The translations under genes and the position numbers were made by a program. A stretch of 64,000 nt of DNA from Papaver somniferum. Lineage: Eukaryota > Streptophyta > Magnoliopsida > Ranunculales > Papaveraceae. Shown here piece by piece: positions 11,629 to 21,328 of the stretch (positions within the stretch are counted from its first letter, which is position 1; each line of letters begins with the position of its first letter). The notes beneath the pieces were generated by a model. That model was not told where the DNA came from and ran no database searches. It saw nothing but the letters and a program-made list of their open reading frames with translations. Where the stretch lies: NCBI RefSeq assembly GCF_003573695.1, contig NC_039362.1, forward strand, positions 6,486,088 to 6,550,087. Reading direction: 5' to 3'.

Positions 11629-11737
11629 GTTGAGCAGTTAAGAAAGAGGTTTATCCACTCTATTGCTCCAAGAGGGCTTGCCGGTGATAGACGGTATGTA
11701 GTCCCTGCTTCAGGATTTAGTTTTAGTGCACAGCAGA
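11629..11737 (+). pseudogene. RHD3 (ER-shaping GTPase) exon fragment
   Basis: The acceptor TCATACAG is followed by [20 protein letters not shown] and then [17 protein letters not shown]. This is the conserved block after the GTPase domain in plant ROOT HAIR DEFECTIVE 3, a dynamin-like GTPase that fuses ER tubules. The match stops at QQI, where a stop or exon boundary follows (ATATGTTAAAG). No other part of the gene is present. It is the last of four same-strand fragments in this 2.5-kb block. Confidence 0.8.
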
Positions 11738-12111
11738 TATGTTAAAGTTATCCTAAACAACACCTTAACCTTCCTGCTTATAAGGTCTATAAATTTTTCA
11801 GTAGGGAATCAATTTTTTGTTTCATTTTTGATTTCAGTTTCTTCAACATATTTTTCTTTTTGCTCATAAGGTGTTATCCTAGACAATACCTTAACCTTCC
11901 TACTCAGCAAGTTTTTTAACTTAGAATTTGATACTTACAAGAATTTGGTACTTCGAAGATTTTATCTTCTTCTTTGATAGAAAGTTATATGAATTGAATG
12001 TTCTTATTTAATTGAAAAGTTATATGAATTGAATGAATGTGATGGAATGGAAAGTGTAGGCAGGCTATTGGAATCCGGCGTATTTCCCTCTGAAAATGAA
12101 TTGGTGGTTAA

Positions 12112-12511
12112 TATTGACCAGGTCAAAATTGGTCGTATTGACTGATTTTGACCAGGTCAATGTTGACTAGCAGTAACTTTTTGTTGTTACAAAAAGTTTC
12201 GCAACGGCTTTTAGCTGTTTCAACTTGCCACGTAGTAACGGCTGAGCACGTTACTATTTTCCTCGAGTAACGACTCATCTTTGTTAAGACCTGGTCGTTA
12301 CAAATGAATACGTAATGGCCCCCAGCTGTTACCACGTGTCAATTCGTAACGGCTGGTAGCTGTTACTAAGGCCATTACAGCAAAAATTCGTAACGTCTAC
12401 ATTGCCGTTACAAACAAAATGTAGCAACCACTTTTGAAACAGGCGGCGGCTGTTACAACTTGTTTTAGTAACGGCTTGTTTCTGTTACTAATCCGAAAAT
12501 TTGGTGTAGTG
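12112..12511. mobile_element. CACTA (En/Spm) transposon end
   Basis: The segment ends TTTGGTGTAGTG, the reverse complement of a CACTACACCAAA terminus, the hallmark of CACTA elements. The 350 bp inside it hold about ten copies of GTAACGGC/AGTAACGG or their complement GCCGTTAC/AGCTGTTAC, in both orientations. These are typical subterminal transposase-binding repeats. It begins with an inverted TTGACCAGGTCAA pair. I found no matching CACTACACC start to the left within the window, so the other end is lost, diverged or absent. The upstream gene fragments could be its cargo. Confidence 0.75.
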
Positions 12512-14740
12512 TGGGAAACTAGATAATTGTGGTTTATTATTAGTTTTCGATTGATTTGATTGACTAATGGTGGTTGAGCTTTGATTGTACCTAGTTTTTT
12601 TATGCTTGAGAATCTTCTCTTCTGATATAAGATTCACTCAAACTAGATCGAAGTTTCGACGGGGATCTTTAGACTGTTTGTAGATCTAAAGACGTCTTGT
12701 GATAATCCGACGTTAACAGACTCCGTTCTGTGTGGATTGATCATAAGAGATCCAAGTTGATTGTGTGCAGTTGCTTATTGAAGATCAAAGAATATTTGAA
12801 GACAAGAAGACTTTTTGGGTTCATAATCTTTAGTGTACACAATACTTGTTTCGGCTGGAAAGGGATCCGACTATAATCCGGTTTATCTTTGTGATAATCG
12901 TGATTGATTAATTGAGCAGATCGGCATCAATACACTTCTTTGTGATTAAAAGTATTGATTGCTTAAGGCTTACAATCACTTTGGTGATTGGTAAGAAAGA
13001 AATCTAAGGACCCGAAAAAAGTGTTTATTAGTTAAACGAGAGAGCCTTTGTCAAACTCATATCACTTGTTTGAAAAGAGTTGTTACCAAACAGATTTTTT
13101 GTTCCTTTACTGTTTGGAAAACGAACCAAAGGAACTGTTGCAAGTGCGTGACTTATCATAAGTTGGAGGCGCAAGGATACTGAGGAAACTAGGTGAATTA
13201 TAGGTTTAGTTTCTTAGTCTCAACTATACGAAGTTGGTTTAGATTTTGTATAACGGCTTAATCTGAGAGTATTCAATCTGAACTAGGTCCCGGGGTTTTT
13301 CTGCATTTGCAGTTTCCTCGTGAACAAAATCTTGCTGTGTCTTTTACTTTCTATTTCCGCAATTATAATTGTTTATTATAATTAGAAGTAAAATACACAA
13401 ACGTTTTTTCCCATTTACTTGATAGATAATCCTATAGTTTTTGTTTAAGTACGAACCTATTATCAAGTAAACATTACTTCGTTGTTGTATTGTCTCGATC
13501 TCGTATCCATAGACAATCACACGAAGTGTTCAACAAATTAGTTGTATTGTCTCGACATAGTCCATAGACAATCACTTTCGGATAAGGGACTTATAGGTGG
13601 AAAAGTTTTAGATTGAGGTATATTTGGGTACCCTCGTCTTTTCAGGTTCTCATTTAACCTTAGGTTTCTTCTCGAGACCCTGTAGGTTAACGACTGAAAG
13701 ACTTCATTAGGATTGTGAAGCCAGACGAAACTACTTCTCTTGTAGTTGTGCGATCTGATCTTGCCATTTTATATCGTACGAGTTCAATTGAATAATTTAC
13801 TTGAGATTTTATCTCCGATAGGGCAAGATAAAAATAAATCACAAACATCTTCGTCTCATCATTTGTGATTCCGCAATATCTAGTTTTTCTACCATAAGAT
13901 TTAGATTATTGTGAGGTGATTGGTAATTCTAGGCTGTTCTTCGGGAATATAAGTCCGGGTTATCGATTGGTTCCTGTTCACCTAGATTTTATCATAAGAC
14001 GAAACAGAACTCTTAGGTTTATCTGTGGGAGACATATTTATCTATTATCGTAGACTTTTCTATGTGATACAGATTTGTTTATTAAAGTCTTCGACTTTGG
14101 GTCGTAACAACTATTGGTTGTGGGTGAGATCAGCTAAGGGAATCAAGTGCGTAGCATCCTGTTGGGATCATAGACGTAAGGAACGCAACTGTACCTTGAA
14201 TCAGTGTGAGATTGATTGGGGTTCAACTACAGTCCAGACCGAAGTTAGTTTGTAGTAGGCTACTGTCTGTAGCGTCTTAATACAGTGTGGTGTTCAATCT
14301 GGACTAGGTCCCGGGGTTTTTCTGCATTTGCAGTTTCCTCCTTAACAGAACCTCTGGTGTCTGTGTTATTTTTATTCCGCCTCATATTTTTTTATATAAT
14401 TGAAATATCACAGGTTGTGCGTTAAGATCAATCAACTAGAATATCCAACCTTTGGTTGTTGATTTAAATTGATTGACACTTGGATATTGATCTTTGGTAC
14501 CATCCAAGTTATGTCTCTTGTATTTGATAAAGACTCGCAGATTTCTATTTGCTTGAGTATAGATCAAATCGAGAGATCGAGATAATAACTCCTTGATATA
14601 CTTTTTATTAAGATTGAGTCTGAATGTCTAGTTGATTCTCTTAAAAGTATATTAGAGTTTGTCCATATAAATTTCTAATCAAAATATTTGGTGAGGTTCT
14701 TAGACCCCCGCATTTTCAGTTTCCCATCAAGGATTTGGTC
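12512..14740. other. Unclassified repeat DNA
   Basis: No coding exon is supported. The sequence resembles retroelement leader DNA and contains a long direct repeat (listed separately) and a shorter one, GTATTGTCTCGA...CATAGACAATCAC, near 13490-13525 and 13543-13575. It leads directly into the copia remnant and may be that element's diverged 5' DNA, but the order is not preserved well enough to say. Confidence 0.35.
13271..13320. repeat. Direct repeat, first copy (partner 14292-14340)
   Basis: The block TTCAATCTGAACTAGGTCCC and the following GGGGTTTTTCTGCATTTGCA recur at 14292-14340 with one substitution, in the same orientation about 1020 bp apart. The flanks are only weakly alike. It is either the residue of an old tandem duplication or two parts of one decayed repeat family. 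Confidence 0.6.
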
Positions 14741-15598
14741 CCTCTACATTATATTTTAGGTCTTGAGGTTCATAGAAACTCTAATTCCTTATTTTTATCT
14801 GAATCTATGCAATGGATCTTCTCAACAAGTTTCATATGGAAGGCTCCAAGTCTTGTATAACTCTTATAGCTGCTTCATAAAAATTAGTTAAAGATGACGA
14901 CATTCTTTTGGAAAATCCAACTGAATATAGATCTTTGGTGGGGGCACTTCATTATCTTACTTGGACATGGCCTGAAATTTCTTTTGCAGTTAACTCTGTA
15001 TGTCAACACGTGCAGCATCCAAGGACAACACACCTAGTTGCTGCAAAGAGAATTTTAAAATATATTAAAGGAACTCTTGGCTTTGGTATTCATTTTACAA
15101 AAGATAATTCTTTTTGTTGGGATTCTCTGATGCTGACTGGGATAGTTGTATGACAGAAGATCAACATGAGGATATTGTGTTTTTCTGGGTCCTAACATCA
15201 CTTATTGGTCCTCAAAGAAGCATACCACAGTAGCTCGCTCAAGCACTGAAGCAGAGTACAGAACTCTGGCTCATAGTGTTGCTGAAATAGTTTAGATCTT
15301 CTTTGTCCTCAATGACCTTCATCTGCAGTTACATGGTGTTCCCAAGCTTGCCTGTGATAATAGCATCTCTCTCTCGTTGGCATCCAATCCTGTGTTACAC
15401 TCAAGAATAAAACATGTTCATCTGGACTGTCACTTTATTAAGGAGTTGGTGCAATCTAAGGCGTTAGATGTGTTTTATGTCAGTACAATTGATCAGATTG
15501 CTGATATCTATACAAAGGGTCTTCATGCTCCAGGGTTCACTCTGCTCAGATACAAGCTCAATGTCAGTTCTCTTCCCCTGAGCTTGAGTTGGGGGTAA
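14741..15598 (+). pseudogene. Ty1-copia RT/RNase H remnant
   Basis: Three frames together give the C-terminal part of a copia polyprotein: YILGLEVHRNSNSLFLS, DLLNKFHMEGSK, PTEYRSLVGALHYLTWTWPE, HLVAAKRILKYIKGTLGFG, SSTEAEYR, ALASNPVLHSRIKHVHLD and VSTIDQIADIYTKGL. These are the end of the reverse transcriptase and the RNase H domain in the correct order. A stop (TAA after LIAAS) and at least two frameshifts break it. Gag, protease, integrase and most of RT are missing. It ends in a GAGTTGGGGG purine tract, as expected just before a copia 3' LTR. Confidence 0.9.
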
Positions 15599-15970
15599 TG
15601 ACACACATCCAGTGGTGCAGGATAAGAGTTGTTGCAGTGCAGGATAGATCTTTTAAAAAATGAATTTTCCCTCTCACGTGTGCTAACTGTCTCACATATA
15701 TATGTCAGTCAGGTGGTGTACATTAGTAAGCCTATAAATACACACTTATCGTGTGTCATGTCTGTAATAAAAGTTAGATATTCTCTATAAGAAACAATGT
15801 GTTTCTCTATGTGCTTTTAGTAGATATTTATATTAAAATAGTGTGTAACATATGCATGTGATATCACTGTCCCGGGAAACATACGCGTCCACGTATCGAA
15901 TGTAAGTCTGACGTGGACGCATGAGCATTTTAGGCACGTTCATGTTACCCAGTTCGTAAGGGGTTTGTAT
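15599..15970 (+). repeat. Probable copia 3' LTR remnant
   Basis: Directly after the purine-rich GAGTTGGGGG tract comes TGACACACATCC, a plausible LTR start. It is followed by a TATAAATACAC promoter-like box near 15733 and AATAAAAG near 15768, as expected of a short copia LTR. No second LTR is present for comparison, so the outer boundary is a guess. Confidence 0.4.
15826..15963. repeat. 138-bp block repeated at 19988-20125
   Basis: Both copies share TTTTAGTAGATATTTA, TATGCATGTGATA, GGAAAC, GCGTCCA, CGCATGAGCATTTTAGGC and CATGTTACCCA, in the same order and orientation. They stand on either side of the solo LTR (16141-19793) but are not its target-site duplication. Divergence is about 15 percent, so the duplication is fairly old. 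The second copy is at 19988-20125. Confidence 0.6.
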
Positions 15971-16140
15971 TATAATATATATATATGTATACTATTATTA
16001 TATTAAAAATAAATAAAATAATAAAGAAAAGAGGTATTTTGGTTGGTCACAAAAGGACAAAATAACTTGGTGTAACCTTCATATCACAAGTATAATCTTT
16101 AATATCAATTATCACTTCACATATATTTAAGGATAAAAAT

Positions 16141-19100
16141 TGTAAAGACCCTCAAGCTCGTCAACGCTATTAGACTAGTTAAGAGACGTCTTAGCTGCTA
16201 ATTACTCGATTAGTGTAACTCGAACGTTAATTATTAGAAATTAATCTAACAACGATTTAGATACAAAACTTAATACCGTTGGATAGATCTCGAAATGTTA
16301 CATGGAATGGACTACTCGCACGTGTCATTCGGGCACCGGATGAAGAAGATATCTGTTATATTAGGTAAAGGGTAAAATGGTCTTTCGCATTAAAGTGTTA
16401 TCAAGGCATCCGATTTACCTTCTCAGGGCCGCCACCGTGGATAACTCAAAAGCAAATCGATAAGTTTGAGAATTTCTAATTCTCTTTCATTCTCTTTTCT
16501 TCTCTTTCTTCTTCTTCTTCTTCTTCCGTCCCTCTCCTGTTATTTTTCTGTTAATAATTTCGAGAATTAGTTCTTGATTCTGATTTGATATAAGCTGGTA
16601 GAGATCGAAGGTTAAGTGATGCTGGTGGTGCTGGTCGATCTGGTGAAATTAAACCCTACAGGAAAGGTAAAACAGAGATATGAATTAGGGTTTATAGAGT
16701 TGAATGATGTTCTGGAGATTTGGAAAACGATTATGGAGTTGTTGTTAGATGAAGAATCTTGGGTAGATTTTTAATTGATGTTTTGAAGTGGTTCCGATAA
16801 AGATCTGAGAAGAATTAGGGTTTGTTAGAAGAGTCGGGGAGGATGAAATTGAGAGTTTAGAGAACTGATTTGGAGGTGGGTTTGACGTGAATTAGGGTTT
16901 AGGTTGAAGAACACTTGAAGATTTATGGTTAGGGTTTTGATTGAATCTGAGATTGAAGTTTGAAGCTGTGAACGAGAACTTGGGTTTGTTGTTGATGTTC
17001 TGAGTTAAGTGAAGAAGAAATTGAATGCAATTGCCAGAATAACATAGATTTGAGGTAATTGTTCTGATTTCGTAGTTTGTATAATTTTTTATTGAACTGA
17101 GATTGATGTGATTATGTATTTGGAATTGAATTGATGGTGTTGATGAATGAAATTGTAATTAGGAAGTTAAATCTGGAATTAATGATGAGACAGTTGAGGG
17201 TTGGAAATGGTGAATGTGAAGTCTAATTATGGATAGTGGAATTGAACAGGTAGTGTTATTAATTGAGTATGTGTAATTGATGATTGAGCTAAGGTCTGAG
17301 ATGGGTGTTTATTGAAGTTTGGATGTGAATAAATGGAACTGTTACGTGTGTTGCTTGTTGGCGGTTATGGATATGAACTGTATGAGCTGTTGCAGGTGAA
17401 GTTGTTAGTGGCTCATGTCAAGAAGAAAGATCTGAGAGTTTAGAATATTGTTATGATCTGAACATGGAATTGGTGTTAGTGAAATGGTTTTGTTGGATGC
17501 TACTGTGATAAACAAGGTGACTGGGGTTATTATAATGATGGTTGTTATGTGTGGATGAGATTGGAGAAAATGGAATTCTGGAGATGTATGAGGTTGTTGT
17601 GGTGAATACAAAGAATTGTGATACAATTTCTGGTGCAGAGTTATTCAGTCAGTGTGTGTATGAGTTTAAGGTTGGATGTGCTATCAGTATTGAATCACAG
17701 GCTTAGATGAATGGATTAAGAGTATGTGAGATAGAGAAAAGAATTGAAGGCGACTGTAGTTGAGCTTGGTGTTGATTGCTGTTAGTGATTCATACTGGTG
17801 TTGTGGTGTAGTGAAGTTATAAGGGTTGTGGTGCAGATGAAATGAGAAAATGGATGAATGCTTAGGATGATACAAGACTGGTTTGAGTTGTAAGAGTAAT
17901 TAAAGTTGTTTGGAACTCTTAAATGGAGTCTGGTGGTACAGTTATTGTTTGGACAGTTAAGTGGTGATGCTGTTGAAGTTGCAAGGAATATGAGTGGCTA
18001 GAGATGGTGGTGTTTTCTGTGTGGTTGAATGGCAGAACAGGAGTTAGAGGTAGTTATGAAACTGTGGTTGAATCAGTCGGGTGCTTATGATGTTGCCTGT
18101 GATGCTGTTGGAGTGTGAATGAGAGGAAATGATATTAATGTTGGTGTATAGTATATGGAGCTAGAACTTCTCAGAGTTGAAGAGATATAGGAAGTAGGAA
18201 AATTAAAGGGTGTTGCTTAGAGCTGCATTTTTGCAGGTAAGCTGTATTGTTGTTGTAAATTACTTTTGAATTCTCAACTAGAATGAATGAATTATTTATA
18301 TATTGAGCAAATGATAGAATTAGGTTGGTGAAATAGAAACTGGAGTTAGAGTTGCAGGTGTGGTAGAATCTTTGGCTTGTGCTTAGGGCTCTTGCATGAA
18401 CCTTATGCCTGTCTGACTGAACAGATTCAGTCTGACTTAGTTCATTTCTGTCTGACTCAGTTTATCTGACTGAGTCGAGTTGCCCTTATTAACCAGAGTT
18501 GAGTCATGTTTGACTCAGTTGACCGATTTAAACTTTAGACTTTGACTATTTGACACTGGACTTTGACCCGACCTTGGGCGTTGACTGTTTGTTGACCCTT
18601 GACCGGTAGTTCGACCGTTAGTGACAGTTAGTTAACTTTGGTGGACTTGGGCTTAGGGCAGTTTTCTTCATTAGATGTGTTGGACCTCTTGTGGTCCGAA
18701 TTAGACTTTGACTTCTTCTACAAACTTGTTGATATTCGTAAGACTTGGCTAGTATACTATAAAACCAGTCCAATTCAATTAGTAAACCTTAGATTTGTTA
18801 AAGATAGATAAATAAAAGGTGTAGAACCTTAAATAGACCTATAATCATTAGATAGAATTGTATGATTCTTGTACGAGCCATTTTGGCTAGTTTCTTAGAG
18901 TTCTCGTGTGATTAACGGTTAGTTTTTATTAACAACGATCGATTCAAAGGATGAAACAGTGGATCGTGGATCTCGAGGTAGGCGTGGCCTCTCATCAAAA
19001 GAGGTGAGAATCTATATTTAACTCTTTTGTGATTATTGTTGTTTTATTTTACCAATGTTTATGTTTAACAAATTCATGCATTGTTTGGTTGTGTTTTCCC

Positions 19101-19793
19101 CGCATTGTTTAACGTTGATTTACGAAAGTTCTGTTATTTCTTTTAATCTTTCCATTGCTTGGAAAAGAATTGTAATGCTTTGTTCGCCTTTATGAATTGA
19201 TTGGAAAATGAGAATTTCCATGTGGTATATAGGATACTGCTCCTTCATTTATATCTACATGAATTCGAGTTTTTATGCAATCATTAGGTGCGGGACGAGT
19301 CACCGTATAGCTATCTAGGTATGGGACGAGTCACCAATATTATATATTGTTTGGAAGGAGTTAGTTCCATATACATGATTGTTTACCTCTGTGATTTGAT
19401 TGTGTTTAGTGTTAGAGAAAACATGAATTGTTTGTAAGTCATTTCAATGATTACCTAAAAGTTAAATGTTATTCCTACGGGGCACCCCTTTTTGGGGATG
19501 ATGTGCTCACATATTCCCACTTTCAGTTTCAGAGACAGATCAAGATGTGCAGAGTTGCGCAGCGAAAGCTTCGAGGAGTTGATTACGTTATTTAGATTGT
19601 TTTCGCTATGTTTATTTTGTGTTTATATTTTATTTGTAAATCAACTCACTATTGAATATGTATCATTTGAGAGGAGTTCTTGTTTTTATTTCAGAGCGGG
19701 TCTAGATTCGGGTTAATCTTTGGTTAGAACTTCTTTCTTGTTGTTTAAACAGATGTTTTGGACTAGTCAGCTGCTAGTTTTGGGGACCCTATA
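16141..19793 (+). repeat. Probable solo LTR, long-LTR family
   Basis: It begins TGTAAAGACCCTCAAGC and ends GTCAGCTGCTAGTTTTGGGG...CTATA. Both ends match the complete LTR at 36669-40427 (TGTAAGGACCCTCAAGC... and GTCAGCTGCTAGCTTAGGGG...CTACA). Internal blocks are also shared, such as CATCAAAAGAGGTG and CAGAGACAGATCAAGATGTG near 19520. The middle 2.5 kb is different. AAAAT precedes it and AAAAC follows it, a near-match to a 5-bp duplication. No internal region, primer site or second LTR adjoins it, so it is best read as a solo LTR left by LTR-LTR recombination. It contains no confident exon. Confidence 0.6.
18505..18610 (+). promoter_or_regulatory. Cluster of eight TTGAC cores inside the solo LTR
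   Basis: Eight TTGAC motifs lie on the plus strand between 18509 and 18606, several as TTGACC or TTGACT, after a run of TCTGACT repeats (18412-18478). TTGAC[C/T] is the W-box core bound by WRKY factors. Density here is far above the surroundings. Whether it drives transcription is inference. Confidence 0.35.
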
Positions 19794-20994
19794 AAAACGT
19801 ACATTAAATCAATACTTACATGTTTATAAATAAGAACATTAATTTTTTTTATGAAAAGAATAACACTGTAATTAAAAGAGAAAAATTCATGCATATACGT
19901 GGCACATGATTTTACTAGTTTGTATAAGAATACTCATATTTCATGTATACCAATAAGATAATACATATACAAAAAATTCAAAGATTTTTAGTAGATATTT
20001 AAAATATATGTAACTTATGCATGTGATACCATTGTCTCGGAAACTTATGCGTCCAAGTATCGGATACAAGTCAGACGTTGACGCATGAGCATTTTAGGCG
20101 CGTCCATGTTACCCAATCCGTAAGGGTTAATTAAGGTTAATGTTATGTTCTTTTTTTTCCCTTCATATTGCTTGTCTTGTTCATTTTCTTTGTTAATATA
20201 GTTTTTTTTTTTTTTTTTTAAGCTTTTTGTTAATATAGTGGTTACGATTTGTGAGTACATTTCTCTTCGGAGTAAAGAAAGGAAGAAAAAAAATAAAAAA
20301 AATAATAGAAAAACGAGACAGGTTGCCCTTAACATAACACGAGGTTTTCTGGTAACTTTCACTTTAGAACCCAGGAACATAATCTGGACACCGTTTAACA
20401 CCGCATCTTCATCTTCGTCTTCGTATAAACTTGTTAGCGGGAGCTTTTTTTGCTTCTGCTTTTTCACTCTTCTGTTTATCAAGATTTTGCGGAGAATCAA
20501 AATTTTGTGGAACAAGAGCAACAACAAGAGATGCAGGCTGTCAATGCAGTCAATCAAGGACACCAATTCAATCTGAATGCGTTTCCAGAAAACGTTAATT
20601 TGTAAGTCTTCGCTTAAATTTCAATAAAAATGCCATCTTGATGCAATTCAAGAATCACATGTTCTTGTTCATCATTATCACCATCATCTTCTTCTTCTTC
20701 TTCTTCATTATGTTTATCGCACTAGTTAAATTTGAATAAAAATGCCATCTTGATGCAATTCAAGAATCACCTATTCTTGTTCTTCATCATCTTCTTCTTC
20801 ATTATGTTTATCGATTGTGCTAGTTAAATTTCAATAAAAATACCATCTTGTCGCAATTCAAGAATCACCTGTTCTTGTTCATCATCATCATCATCATTTT
20901 CTTCTTCATTATGTTTATCGATTGCACAAGTTGAATCATATCATGATGTAAAATTAACAGAGTATTCGGTTTGAAAGATGGGGTTTTAAAACAG
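19794..20994. other. Non-coding DNA with poly-T run and triplicated segment
   Basis: It holds the second copy of the 138-bp block (19988-20125), a 17-base T run near 20202 and A-rich DNA. A short open stretch at 20466-20602 reads SSVYQDFAENQNFVEQEQQQ and ends at a possible donor. It could be a first exon for the glyoxal-oxidase fragment, but it has no ATG in frame. The 20615-20930 repeat is listed separately. Confidence 0.3.
20615..20930. repeat. Three tandem copies of a ~105-bp unit
   Basis: The unit contains TTAAATTTCAATAAAAATGC, CATCTTGATGCAATTCAAG, AATCACCTGTTCTTGTTC, a CATCAT/CTTCTT microsatellite and CATTATGTTTATCG. The three copies differ mainly in microsatellite length, as expected of slippage plus tandem duplication inside an intron-like segment. 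Confidence 0.75.
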
Positions 20995-21240
20995 ATTATT
21001 GGGGTATCAGCAATGCATATGCAAGTACCGAATGATGATAAAGTTGAAATTTTTGATTGAACTGATTTCGGTGCAGAAAATTTGTCAGTACTACTATTTG
21101 GAGTATGTAGATTTGTTTCAAATGATGTTGCTTTACCAAATCATCCAACAACTGATTATTTGATTTATGATATCGATACTTGGTGTTCTTCTGGTTCTTT
21201 AATTTCAAATAGCACTCTAATTCAAGCTTTTGGTTATAAG
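20995..21240 (+). pseudogene. Glyoxal-oxidase-like N-terminal exon with a stop
   Basis: An 82-codon exon bounded by TTAAAACAG and a GT donor reads IIGVSAMHMQVPNDDKVEIF, TDFGAENLS, NDVALPNH and YDIDTWCSSGSLISNSTLIQ. This is the first conserved part of plant glyoxal/galactose-oxidase-like (GLOX) secreted copper enzymes, where GISAMHMQ, FDRTDFGPSNLS and DTWCSSG are typical. The codon expected to encode Arg in FDRTDFG is TGA here (21058-21060), and the family's usual Gly-Gly after the last block reads AFG. The remaining domains, including the copper ligands, are absent. It is a truncated, broken copy. Confidence 0.7.
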
Positions 21241-21328
21241 GTGATGTCGTTATTCGTTATAATATCTCCATCTCTAAAAAGGGGTTTGGGTTTCATTGAT
21301 GTTAGCTTAAAGGCTTTGTATTGTGCAG

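Noticed and set aside
12123..12335. 70-codon minus-strand frame
   Set aside because: It lies entirely within CACTA subterminal repeats.
20045..20576. Long open frames on both strands rich in Lys or Phe
   Set aside because: They arise from A/T runs and CTT repeats. There is no domain, and they overlap a repeat block.
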